A program made the translations under genes and the position numbers. Below, in pieces: positions 6,579-13,691 of a stretch of DNA of 14,070 nt. Source of the stretch: Bacteroidota bacterium (GTDB lineage: Bacteria > Bacteroidota > Bacteroidia > Bacteroidales > PUMT01); NCBI GenBank assembly GCA_003567115.1, contig PXAP01000149.1:1-14070 (forward strand). The letters are read 5' to 3'. How positions within the stretch are numbered: the first letter of the stretch is position 1; each line of letters begins with the position of its first letter. Below the pieces are notes generated by a model that was given only the letters and a program-made list of their open reading frames with translations, did not search any database and had not been told where the DNA came from.

Positions 6579-8009
6579 TTAAAGGGTGAAGGCATAGGTT
6601 GAGGCAGTGCCGTCCGGATAGACCCCTTCCATAACTACATTACCTGAATAATCTTCCAGCAGGTAAATGATATGTGCCGGTTCGCCAACAAGTTGGTTGT
6701 TAATGGCAACTATTATGAATCCCTCTCCCATACCTACTGCCTGCAGCTCACCCGGTCCGATCTCAGTTACCTGAACACCACCCGGTAAATTAAGCTTTTC
6801 CTGCAGCTCCTCCGGCACCATCTTAAAGGTAGCCCCAAGCAAAGTTTCCTCTTGTTCCATTACCAGTTTACGTTGTTCTTCCATGGTCAGCAACTCTGCC
6901 GTTAAATCTCTCTCCCTGCCGTCACGGATCAAAGTAATTTCCACACTCTCCCCCGGCTGGTGGCGGGCAATTTCCCGTTGCAGCTCACTGGTGCTGGCAA
7001 CGGTATTCCCGTTGACTTCCAGTACAATATCTCCGCGTTGGATCCCTGCCTGATCTGCGGCACTTCCATTAACCACACCCTCTATGTATACTCCTGTAAT
7101 TTCATCCAGCCCTTCCTCATCGGCCAGTTCGGGGGTTACCCCGCTAATGGATACCCCGAGAATACCCCTTCTTACCTCTCCGTATTCTATGATATTTTCC
7201 GCAACAATTTGCACGATGGAAGATGGGACAGCAAAGGCGGTGCCGATATGGGTGCGGGTCGGTGAAATGATCAGGGTGGGGACTCCCATAAGTTCACCCC
7301 GGAGATTAACCAGGGCGCCCCCGCTGTTTCCTACATTAACAGCTGCATCTGTCTGCAGAAAAGATTCGATAGGCATATCGCCTTCTCTCAGAGCACCCAG
7401 CGCTCTCTCTTTGGCACTGATAATACCTGCCGTAACCGACGAGGTCAGGCCGAAAGGATTGCCTACAGCAAGCACCCATTCTCCTATTTCAAGGTCGTCT
7501 GAGTCGCCAAAGCTTATATAGGGCAAATCGGTTTCATCGATCTTTAAAACGGCAATATCGGTATTGGGGTCTGCACCTTGCACTTCGGCGTTAAATATAC
7601 GCTGGTCATGTAAAGTAACCTCAATTTCGTCGGCCCCGTCAATTACATGATGATTGGTGACGATATAGCCATCGTCAGTAATGATTACCCCTGACCCGAT
7701 GCCTTCATCAGGCTCCGGATCTTCTTCTCTAGGACCGAAAAAGAATTCAAAAGGATCTCTGATATCCCTTTCTCTCTCACGGATGGTTTTTACATGGACC
7801 ACACCATGAACAGTAAGTTCGGCGGCATAGGCGAAATCAAGGTTCCCGGGATCATAATCATCGGGCATATTGGCTTGCCAGTTCCTGTCCGGCGGACTGT
7901 TTGTTACATTGCTTTGGGGCGAATTACCAAGTATGGTAAATGCAGAAACCACTATTATGGCAGCTATCAGAGCAATTAAAAAATTCAGGCCTATATTCTT
8001 TATTTTCAT
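6579..8009 (-). CDS. htrA: HtrA/DegP-type periplasmic serine protease with PDZ domains
   Basis: A 476-residue protein. Residues 8-28 form a hydrophobic signal peptide or membrane anchor (LNFLIALIAAIIVVSAFTILG), placing the rest in the periplasm. The trypsin-like domain has the full triad: His121 (TNHHVID), Asp151 (NTDIAVLKI) and Ser229 (VGNSGGALVN). GSGVIITDDGYIVTN and GNPFGLTSSVTAGIISA are classic HtrA blocks. PDZ1 starts near 284 (GILGVSISG) with GSAADQAGIQRGDIVLEVNG. A shorter, divergent PDZ2 (about 385-476) has EIGPGELQAVGMGEGFIIVAINN. An acidic LA-loop-like insert (FFFGPREEDPEPDEG) precedes the protease core. The role is degradation or refolding of damaged envelope proteins. It is a single gene on the - strand, with a 170-bp gap to the lipid kinase and a 630-bp gap upstream. 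The ATG at 8009 gives a proper signal sequence. Confidence 0.94.
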   Translation of the reverse strand: MKIKNIGLNFLIALIAAIIVVSAFTILGNSPQSNVTNSPPDRNWQANMPDDYDPGNLDFAYAAELTVHGVVHVKTIRERERDIRDPFEFFFGPREEDPEPDEGIGSGVIITDDGYIVTNHHVIDGADEIEVTLHDQRIFNAEVQGADPNTDIAVLKIDETDLPYISFGDSDDLEIGEWVLAVGNPFGLTSSVTAGIISAKERALGALREGDMPIESFLQTDAAVNVGNSGGALVNLRGELMGVPTLIISPTRTHIGTAFAVPSSIVQIVAENIIEYGEVRRGILGVSISGVTPELADEEGLDEITGVYIEGVVNGSAADQAGIQRGDIVLEVNGNTVASTSELQREIARHQPGESVEITLIRDGRERDLTAELLTMEEQRKLVMEQEETLLGATFKMVPEELQEKLNLPGGVQVTEIGPGELQAVGMGEGFIIVAINNQLVGEPAHIIYLLEDYSGNVVMEGVYPDGTASTYAFTL

Positions 8010-8248
8010 AACTTATAAGATTTTGATTAATTTTTAGTTGGTTTGATTATTCTGACATGTAAAAATTGACCTTCCCGGGCACAAACGGGGTGTTTTTTCC
8101 ACGTTAAGATTTAAATCCGGAAAGAATCTGTAAAAACAAATTCACTAATAAACAGTATAAATCCTGTGCCAGAGAATGCAATAAACTGTGAAATGGCTGC
8201 TGTCAGCCGAAATAGAGGTTTATTACCCGGGGTGACCGGGGAAGAAAG

Positions 8249-8286
8249 ATGTTGAATTAATTCACAATCGGGATATAATTCAACAT
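8249..8286. repeat. 11-bp inverted repeat with 16-nt loop
   Basis: ATGTTGAATTA (8249-8259) is perfectly complementary to TAATTCAACAT (8276-8286). It could be an operator half-site pair or an RNA hairpin. No T-run follows on either strand, so it is not a standard terminator. Confidence 0.55.
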
Positions 8287-8422
8287 TTTTGAAGGGGAAA
8301 CTTTACCCGGATCATTAATTCAGGCCACCGGCCGGATTGATTTTGCTTTTTCGGAATCGGGGCTGGAATTGATAAAATCAGATGTATGTTGTAAATTAAC
8401 AGGTGTTGTAAATAAACTACCC

Positions 8423-8480
8423 CGGGGCAAAGCCCCGAAGTATTAAATGGTATTTGTTGTTTCCGACCCAGAGGGTCGGA
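8423..8480 (+). repeat. Bipartite hairpin intergenic repeat, intact copy
   Basis: Two perfect hairpins sit 24 bp apart: CGGGGC-AAA-GCCCCG (8423-8437) and TCCGACCC-AGA-GGGTCGGA (8462-8480). Both have triloops, and both are followed by a GTATT string. The region from 8438 to 8461 and the adjoining half-arms recur in inverted orientation at 4220-4257. This looks like a small dispersed palindromic element rather than a gene-specific terminator. Confidence 0.65.
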
Positions 8481-8639
8481 GTATTGAACCACTTTAAGAA
8501 TAAATACAGGTCCACTGCAGATAAACACTTATGGAATATTTGTTGCTGATGTTGAGGCAGATGAAGCCGGAAGGGGCATATACCATAACGTCAGGATTAT
8601 ATGAATAACCGGCAATAGCTGTGTTTAATCAATAATATA

Positions 8640-9782
8640 ATGAAGATATTAAAACCAGTTTTCAGGGGCATAAAAAAACCGTTTAAAAGAATAAAGGTGT
8701 TTTTGAAACAGAAAGCCGGATGGCTGGGGACACCGAAAATTTTGCCGTACCGGGGATTCGGTGACAATAAAATTGTTTTTGTCACAGGGATGGTTATTGA
8801 AGATAAGGGACTGGCAAAACCATCGGACAGGCAGGCAGCATGGAGGAATATTCTTGCCATGATAAAACGATTCTCAAGTGATGAAATACCCGGAGTGAGG
8901 ATAAAAGCTGAATTTTCAGGAATTTCTCAGGTTACAGAAACAGATGATGACGGATTTTTTTCATTTCAGTTTAATATTAATCAGATCTCAGGTTCAGCAA
9001 TGGAGAAAAAGTGGCATCCTGTCAGATTCCTCTTGCTTGATGAGATAGTGGAAAACCAGCCCGATGTGACAGCCACAGGAGAGGTAAGAATAGTATTGCC
9101 CGAAGAAAAGCGGCTGATTGTATCTGACATTGATGACACGGTTTTAATCTCGCATTCAACCACGACAATAAAGAAGTTAAAGCTGATGCTTTTCAGGAAC
9201 GCCTTAACAAGGATGCCATTTAAGGGTGTTGCTTCATTTTACCGGGCCCTTGAGAAAGGCGAAACCAAAAAGGCTTTTTATCCATTCTTTTATGTATCAA
9301 GCAGCGAATGGAATCTTTATGACCTTCTGGCAGATTTTTTTGACCACAATAACATTCCCAGGGGTGTTTTTATGTTAAGAAGACTGGAGAGCAGTATATA
9401 TAAATTCTGGAAATCCGGTCAGGGTAACCACGAACATAAATATGAAAAAATTAAATTTTTACTGGAATTTTACCGCGATTGCCAATTTATTCTTATAGGT
9501 GACAGCGGACAAAAGGATCCCCGGATATACACCAGGCTGGCTTATGAATTCCCCGGAAGGATAGAAACCATCTATATAAGGAAAACAGGATCAAAAGTCT
9601 GGTTTAAGAATATTGAGCAACTGAATTCCCGTCTTGAAAAAGTCAGAACATCATATCTGCAGGTTGAAAATACCAGGGATGCTGCAAAGCATGCCCTGCA
9701 AAACGGATATATAAATGAAGACCTGATTGATGGATTGATGACAAAACAGTCCGGCTATTCCGGTAAAGATTCAAGATTATAA
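8640..9782 (+). CDS. App1-type phosphatidate phosphatase domain protein (DUF2183)
   Basis: A 380-residue protein. The C-terminal half is the HAD-like App1/DUF2183 domain. Its catalytic motif VSDIDDTV has Asp163 and Asp165 in the DxDxT arrangement (D163-I-D165-D166-T167). It is followed by SHSTT, the motif FFYVSSSEWNLYDLL at 217-231, and ILIGDSGQKDP (about 282-292), which holds the second acidic motif. The N-terminal half (about 40-155) contains a beta-rich segment resembling the domain that precedes DUF2183 in bacterial homologues (VTGMVIEDKG, GVRIKAEFSG, TDDDGFFSF). Fungal App1 dephosphorylates phosphatidate to diacylglycerol; bacterial members are less studied. The N-terminus is basic and not a clear signal peptide. 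The last 28 bp overlap the 3' end of the convergent response regulator gene. A lipid kinase that could make the substrate is encoded 2.2 kb away. Confidence 0.88.
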   Translation: MKILKPVFRGIKKPFKRIKVFLKQKAGWLGTPKILPYRGFGDNKIVFVTGMVIEDKGLAKPSDRQAAWRNILAMIKRFSSDEIPGVRIKAEFSGISQVTETDDDGFFSFQFNINQISGSAMEKKWHPVRFLLLDEIVENQPDVTATGEVRIVLPEEKRLIVSDIDDTVLISHSTTTIKKLKLMLFRNALTRMPFKGVASFYRALEKGETKKAFYPFFYVSSSEWNLYDLLADFFDHNNIPRGVFMLRRLESSIYKFWKSGQGNHEHKYEKIKFLLEFYRDCQFILIGDSGQKDPRIYTRLAYEFPGRIETIYIRKTGSKVWFKNIEQLNSRLEKVRTSYLQVENTRDAAKHALQNGYINEDLIDGLMTKQSGYSGKDSRL

Positions 9783-11128
9783 AGCTTTATCTTGTTGTAG
9801 AGAGTTTTACGGTCAATATTGAGAAGCCGGGCAGCTTTGGACTTATTGTTATTGGATTTTTCAAGGGCATGCTGGATGACCTCCTTTTCAGTAACCAGGG
9901 TTGCTGATTTCAAATCGGTCTTTTTACTATCAGTTACATTGTTAATCCCTTCCTGCTTTTCCTGTTCATGGGAGTCTGCTGTAATTTCTTCAGGTAATAA
10001 TTCAGGGGTGATGGTATCGGAATCCGATAATAAGACAACACGGTTAATCACGTTCTGAAGTTCACGGATATTGCCGTTCCAGGGATAATTCATAAGCAGT
10101 TCCCTGGCCGGGGTATCTATCCGGGTTACATTCCTGTTGAAGGCCTTGTTTGCCTGTTTTATGAAAAACCAGGTAAATTCCATAATATCCTCCTTCCGTT
10201 CCCTTAATGGAGGAAGCTCAATCTTGAATCCGTTGAGCCGGTGATACAGATCTTCCCTGAATTCACCGGATTTTACCTTTTCCAGCAGGTTGTTGTTAGC
10301 TGCTGCTATTAATCTTACATCAATTTCAATGGATTTATTGCTGCCAGTTTTGCTTATGATCCGCTCCTGCAGGGCGCGTAAAATTTTTGTCTGATTTTCA
10401 TGTGGCAGATTTCCGACTTCATCCAGGAAAAGAGTTCCTCCCCTTGCTTCCTCAAAATGTCCTATTTTGTCATTAATGGCACCGGTAAAAGCTCCTTTTA
10501 CATGTCCGAATAATACGCTGCCTGCCAGCTCTTTGGATATTGCACCACAATCGACGGCGATAAAAGGCTTGTGACTGCGCTTACTGGCATAGTGGATAGC
10601 ACGGGCAATATATTCTTTGCCGGCACCTGTTTCTCCTTCTATCATCACGGTAATATCTGTTGGCGCAACAATATCAACATGATTCATCACCGTCTTGATT
10701 TTTTGACTGGTGCCGGTGATAAAATTTTTTTCAAAAGAGGTTCTGGTAAATGTTTCTTTGCTGCCATCAAGTGCTTTGCCAATGATCCGAAGCACTTCTT
10801 CCGGGTTCATTGGTTTTGCAATGTAGTCAAAGGCACCGGATTTAATCAGTTCAACAGCCATTGTTATTTCTGCGTAAGCTGTCATTATGATGACAGGAGC
10901 TGCTGGCATTTTCGACTTGATATACTGCAGCATTTTTGAACCGTCGGAATCGGGAAGCCGGAAGTCGCATAAGACAAGATCAAAATCTTGTTTTGCCAGC
11001 ATTTTTTTGGCAGTAATTCCTGAGAATGCAACTTCCGTGTCATATCCGTTCTGTTCCAGATATTTTTTCAGAATACTGCAAATATAGGTGTCATCATCAA
11101 TAACCAGAACAGATCTCTTTTCCGGCAT
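9755..11128 (-). CDS. Sigma54-dependent response regulator, NtrC family
   Basis: A 457-residue three-domain regulator. The receiver (about 5-118) has Asp11/Asp12, phosphoacceptor Asp55 in LVLCDFRLPDSDG, Thr83 and Lys105 (YIAKPMNPEE). The AAA+ domain (about 135-375) has Walker A GETGAGK at 165-171, the sigma54-contacting loop GAFTGA at 212-217 and Walker B TLFLDEVGNLP around 236-237. The C-terminal Fis-type HTH is NNKSKAARLLNIDRKTLYNKI, near 430-450. All activator motifs are intact, so it should activate promoters that use RpoN. There is no kinase gene next to it in this window, so it is an orphan regulator here. A linker with many Lys and Glu residues (about 385-415) separates AAA+ and HTH. 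It ends in a 28-bp overlap with the convergent App1-like gene. Confidence 0.95.
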   Translation of the reverse strand: MPEKRSVLVIDDDTYICSILKKYLEQNGYDTEVAFSGITAKKMLAKQDFDLVLCDFRLPDSDGSKMLQYIKSKMPAAPVIIMTAYAEITMAVELIKSGAFDYIAKPMNPEEVLRIIGKALDGSKETFTRTSFEKNFITGTSQKIKTVMNHVDIVAPTDITVMIEGETGAGKEYIARAIHYASKRSHKPFIAVDCGAISKELAGSVLFGHVKGAFTGAINDKIGHFEEARGGTLFLDEVGNLPHENQTKILRALQERIISKTGSNKSIEIDVRLIAAANNNLLEKVKSGEFREDLYHRLNGFKIELPPLRERKEDIMEFTWFFIKQANKAFNRNVTRIDTPARELLMNYPWNGNIRELQNVINRVVLLSDSDTITPELLPEEITADSHEQEKQEGINNVTDSKKTDLKSATLVTEKEVIQHALEKSNNNKSKAARLLNIDRKTLYNKIKLYNLESLPE

Positions 11129-11186
11129 ATTTAAGAAAAATTATAATGTAATATTTTGTTTGGAATATAAGTAAACTCAAAAATAA

Positions 11187-11220
11187 CAAAAATATTTTTC
11201 AAAACAGATTTTTAATCAAA
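11187..11220 (-). promoter_or_regulatory. Candidate promoter of the response regulator gene
   Basis: On the - strand TATTTTTG (11194-11187) fits the TAnnTTTG -7 box, and TTTG at 11220-11217 could be the -33 box with a 22-bp spacer. A second overlapping TATTTTTG is at 11185-11178. The tract is very AT-rich, so chance matches are likely. Confidence 0.3.
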
Positions 11221-11392
11221 AGAATTCCACGGGCCCTGCTTCGGGTCAGATAAAAAATAATTATATGAATTTACGGTCACACGAAGTGTTAATTTTTCGG
11301 CAAAATACCTTGCAGGCTTGCCCCGGGGATAGCCGGGAAATAGTAAATTCTTCATTAATAATTTTCCTTAGGAGATATGGCATTAATTATAT

Positions 11393-11411
11393 GCCGGCCT
11401 TTTCAGCCGGC
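11393..11411. repeat. GCCGGC hairpin
   Basis: GCCGGC (11393-11398) pairs with GCCGGC (11406-11411) across a 7-nt loop. It lies 10 bp from the strong hairpin at 11422-11452, giving a two-hairpin unit like the one at 8423-8480. Confidence 0.5.
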
Positions 11412-11421
11412 CGTCAAAACA

Positions 11422-11452
11422 AATAGTTCCGGCAGTAACTGCCGGAACTATT
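11422..11452 (-). terminator. Strong hairpin terminator after the TonB-domain gene
   Basis: A perfect 14-bp stem (11422-11435 with 11439-11452) with a 3-nt loop, rich in GC at its centre (TTCCGGCAG). On the - strand it begins 28 bp after the stop codon of the TonB-domain gene, and is followed by TTTGTTTTG. This fits an intrinsic terminator, though it could also be part of a dispersed repeat. Confidence 0.7.
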
Positions 11453-11480
11453 AACCGGAATATATTTAAGGGAATGTGAA

Positions 11481-12188
11481 TTACCTTAAAAAGCCATATG
11501 GTAATGTCGGGTGTGGCTCAAGTTGAAAAGTCACGGGAATAACTACCCTGGAAGCTACCGGCTTATCGCCCACCATGGAGGGTTCCCAAATTCCCGAGGT
11601 TTCCTGAACGGCTCTTCTGGCCTCTTCCCTTAATTGATCTATCACTCTCAGGTCCGGCACTCTTGCCTCCAGGTTTCTGACATCGGTCTCCAGATAACCG
11701 ATTTCTCCGTCACTGTCAACGACAAAATCTACGAATACAGTTCCTTCAATTTCTTTTCTTTCTGCTTCTTCAGGGTAAACCAGGTTATTCTGAAGATTAC
11801 TGAAAAAACTTCTCCATCCGATACCAGGAGCAGCTTCTCTGTCACAGGAATAATAAACTCCCATACGGGTCGGGATATTCTTTACCCTTTCTTTGGCTTC
11901 GTGATGATCAAAAATTAATACTTCAAGCCTTTTTCTGTCCATATCATCAGGAACTCCCTCTACTATGACATTTTCCAGTTCCCCGTTATCGTAAACATAC
12001 TGGTATTTAAAATCAGGGTAATCCTCCGCAATGCGGTATATCCTGGTGAAATATCCCATGTCCGCCTCCTGCAGGGCTTCAAGGTCCTGATATTGCTGGG
12101 CCTCCTGGGCCTGAACAGATGAACCGCATATAAAGAGCAAAAAGCCTGCAAGAAGTACAATACTGAATTTTAGCTTTTTTGAATTCAT
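11481..12188 (-). CDS. Secreted protein with TonB C-terminal domain
   Basis: A 235-residue protein. Residues 1-27 are a signal peptide (basic MNSKKLK, hydrophobic FSIVLLAGFLLFICGSS, likely cut at VQA-QE). The TonB_C-type domain is at about 130-225: NNLVYPEEAERKEIEGTVFV, then DFVVDSDGEIG and a C-terminal block WEPSMVGDKPVASRVVIPVTF (201-221). These are the hallmarks of the Bacteroidota 'energy transducer TonB' family. Canonical TonB has an uncleaved N-terminal membrane anchor and a Pro-rich spacer; neither is seen here. The middle region (about 30-125) is unrecognised. This protein is therefore probably a periplasmic protein with a TonB-like module, not a true energy transducer. No TonB-dependent receptor or ExbBD gene is adjacent. 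A strong hairpin follows the stop codon. Confidence 0.85.
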   Translation of the reverse strand: MNSKKLKFSIVLLAGFLLFICGSSVQAQEAQQYQDLEALQEADMGYFTRIYRIAEDYPDFKYQYVYDNGELENVIVEGVPDDMDRKRLEVLIFDHHEAKERVKNIPTRMGVYYSCDREAAPGIGWRSFFSNLQNNLVYPEEAERKEIEGTVFVDFVVDSDGEIGYLETDVRNLEARVPDLRVIDQLREEARRAVQETSGIWEPSMVGDKPVASRVVIPVTFQLEPHPTLPYGFLR

Positions 12189-12466
12189 GACATTTCTGTT
12201 TTTATGATTAATATTTTATAATTCAATTATTAATAATCCATATTCCATACCATATAGTTAGCACCTCAGACTGTTTTAGGCTATAATGTCAGGCCGATTT
12301 TCTTAAGAATCAGGTTGCTCAGGCTATTTCGAATGTTGCTGAGATTATGTAGCTGGTTACATTCTTTTGGTTATATAATTATCAGAATATGTGGAATTAT
12401 TTCTCTGTGGGGTAAGTATTCCACAATTCTTAATTTAGGTTTTTTGGAAAGTAAGAGTGCCAAAGT

Positions 12467-12850
12467 TTACTGCTTACCTTCCTTAAAGTAGATGATACCT
12501 GCATTAATCCCGTTACTTTTAAGCTCATTTTTCACTCTTTCCCTTAAATTATCGGGAATAACCAGGAATAAACAACCTTTATTCTTTCTGGCTTTCGAAG
12601 ACATCAGTCTCCATTTTTCAATGTCAATATTATCACCCAGTTCAATCTCGTATAAATTCATTACATTATCATTGTTGTAATAGACTGCCAGATCAGGAAT
12701 GTATCCATTGCTTTGATTATTAAGAGATATTTTTCGGGGTGTTTCATAATCATTCAGATCATGAGCTTCAATTTTGCCCGGAGCACCTTCATTTTCTATT
12801 TTCGATATTACTGCCCGGGCAATCATTATTTTATCGGGATTTTCAATCAT
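12467..12850 (-). CDS. Hypothetical protein with PD-(D/E)XK-like pattern
   Basis: A 127-residue soluble protein that I do not recognise by name. It has features of a small PD-(D/E)XK nuclease-fold protein: GYIPDLAVYY with Pro52-Asp53, then a second strand LYEIEL with Glu68 and Glu70, and nearby basic residues (EKWRLMSSKARKNKG, Lys79, Lys86). A hydrophobic strand GCLFLVIPD follows. The canonical Lys of E-x-K is replaced by Glu70, so activity is uncertain; a migrated Lys is possible. The N-terminal part predicts as helix and contains an invariant-looking ARAVISKIENEG. The gene has its own ATG and stop and normal codon use. Flanking gaps of 278 bp and 50 bp contain nothing that explains it. It sits next to a decayed region, so horizontal acquisition is possible. 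Confidence 0.6.
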   Translation of the reverse strand: MIENPDKIMIARAVISKIENEGAPGKIEAHDLNDYETPRKISLNNQSNGYIPDLAVYYNNDNVMNLYEIELGDNIDIEKWRLMSSKARKNKGCLFLVIPDNLRERVKNELKSNGINAGIIYFKEGKQ

Positions 12851-12901
12851 AACCTGAATATTAATATGATGGAATTATCATCTGAAAATCCAATGCGGTT
12901 T

Positions 12902-13033
12902 TTATCCTGAAACAGCTAAGGGATTATACAGATTCCGCATCTGTTTAAAATCGAAATCCATACCAGATAAACTTTTTCTGATACGATTCAGGATATTATC
13001 CCGGGAAGCGACACGGGACTTTTTTATAAACAT
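12902..13033 (-). pseudogene. Possible LUD-domain (LutC-like) N-terminal remnant
   Basis: This short reading frame (43 codons from an internal ATG; the open frame extends upstream to 13111) gives MFIKKSRVASRDNILNRIRK, then SLSG and a tail FKQMRNLYNPLAVSG before a stop. The SRDNILNRIRKSL opening and the YxPL position resemble the N-terminus of LUD/LutC-type lactate-utilisation proteins, which are normally about 200 residues long. Nothing that continues the family follows on the - strand. If the reading is right, this is a truncated relic. The match is short and no ribosome-binding site is visible, so this is tentative. Confidence 0.3.
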
Positions 13034-13377
13034 CAGCAGAAATGCAGGGTACAGGGAATTTTTTAATGGTACGGGACAATTGAATGCCTTGTCAGGACTT
13101 TTTCCAGGCAACAGGTTTACGGAAAATAACTGAGGAAAATATGTACATAATGGAGCAAAATTCTACAATCTGAAAACTGATTGTATCATATTCAGGGAAA
13201 ACATGCCCGTTTAATCATCAGGGGATTACACCCTGTATTATTTTATAAGTATTATCCGGCTATAAGACATATCTGCGGTATTGTCAGGATTAAAATGCAA
13301 CCGGATGTACTTTTTGGCATGACATTGGACATACGCAGAATCAGGATTTAATATTTTACTATATAAAATAATATATT
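13034..13377. other. Intergenic gap before ppsA
   Basis: About 340 bp with no convincing ORF on either strand. The last 50 bp before the ppsA ATG are extremely AT-rich (TATATAAAATAATATATT) and probably hold its promoter. A TGGCATG string at 13315 looked sigma54-like but fails at the -12 element. Confidence 0.4.
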
Positions 13378-13647
13378 ATGCAACTGATATTTAATTTTAA
13401 CGAACTGGATAATTCGAAGGTAAAAGAGGTTGGGGGTAAAAATGCCTCGCTGGGTGAAATGTTTAAAGAGCTGGATTCGGAAGGAATAAATATTCCCGAT
13501 GGATTCGCCACTTCCGCAGAGGCTTACTGGAAATTTGTAAAGGAAAACGATATCCTTGATCCTCTGAAAGAAACACTTGCTTCACTGGATAAAGACAGTG
13601 ATGACAGTTTGAAGAAAACTGGCAAAAAATGCAGGGATATTGTAATG
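13378..13647 (+). pseudogene. ppsA: Phosphoenolpyruvate synthase N-terminus, cut by a transposon
   Basis: The first 90 codons match the start of the PEP synthase / PPDK ATP-grasp domain: FNELDNSKVKEVGGKNASLG (residues 7-26), then EMFKELDSEGINIPDGFATSAEAYWKF. Full-length PpsA, which converts pyruvate and ATP to phosphoenolpyruvate, AMP and phosphate in gluconeogenesis, is about 800 residues or more. Here family similarity stops at KKCRDIVM. The next bases (GGGGGTCAG...) are a Tn3-type inverted repeat, and the frame ends eight codons later at 13674. The remaining gene is presumably on the other side of the element, beyond the window. The target-site duplication should be about 5 bp; the bases just before the repeat are GTAAT (13642-13646). 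The gene is therefore very likely inactive in this strain, unless another copy exists. Confidence 0.88.
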
Positions 13648-13684
13648 GGGGTCAGCTCACGAAACGGAAGTTAACGTACGTTAG
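13647..13684 (+). repeat. 38-bp Tn3-type terminal inverted repeat
   Basis: It begins GGGGGTCAGCTCACGAAACG and ends ACGTTAG, giving exactly 38 bp. Tn3-family ends are about 38 bp, start with GGGG and end ACGTTAAG or similar; the inner GAAACGGAA also resembles the Tn21-type ends. It marks the point where ppsA similarity stops. The partner repeat should lie beyond the right edge. Confidence 0.8.
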
Positions 13685-13691
13685 TGCAAAT

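Larger units (their letters stand above)
8010..8639. other. 630-bp divergent intergenic region
   Basis: This region separates the divergent htrA-like and App1-like genes, so it must hold both promoters, though no clear -7/-33 pair stands out. No ORF here looks real. It contains a CCCGGGGTGACCGGGG GC-rich patch (8227-8242), an 11-bp-arm inverted repeat (8249-8286) and a double-hairpin repeat (8423-8480). Confidence 0.6.
11129..11480. other. 352-bp intergenic region upstream of the response regulator
   Basis: The region begins AT-rich next to the regulator start, and its other end carries the double hairpin downstream of the TonB-domain gene. In between I see no ORF. Two short GC-rich patches (ACGGGCCCTGCTTCGGGTC near 11229 and GCCCCGGGG near 11321) resemble pieces of degenerate hairpin repeats. 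Confidence 0.5.

Noticed and set aside
8280..8528. 82-codon reading frame on the - strand in the 630-bp gap
   Set aside because: It spans the double-hairpin repeat, has low-complexity composition and no family motif, so it is taken as non-coding.
12390..12425. TGTGGAAT / ATTCCACA inverted repeat downstream of the PD-(D/E)XK-like gene
   Set aside because: Only 8-bp arms with a 20-nt loop and no T-run; too weak to call a terminator or operator.
13315..13329. Sigma54-like promoter (TGGCATG...TTGG) upstream of ppsA
   Set aside because: The -24 half is good, but the -12 half reads TGGA instead of TTGC at the required spacing, so the essential GC is missing.
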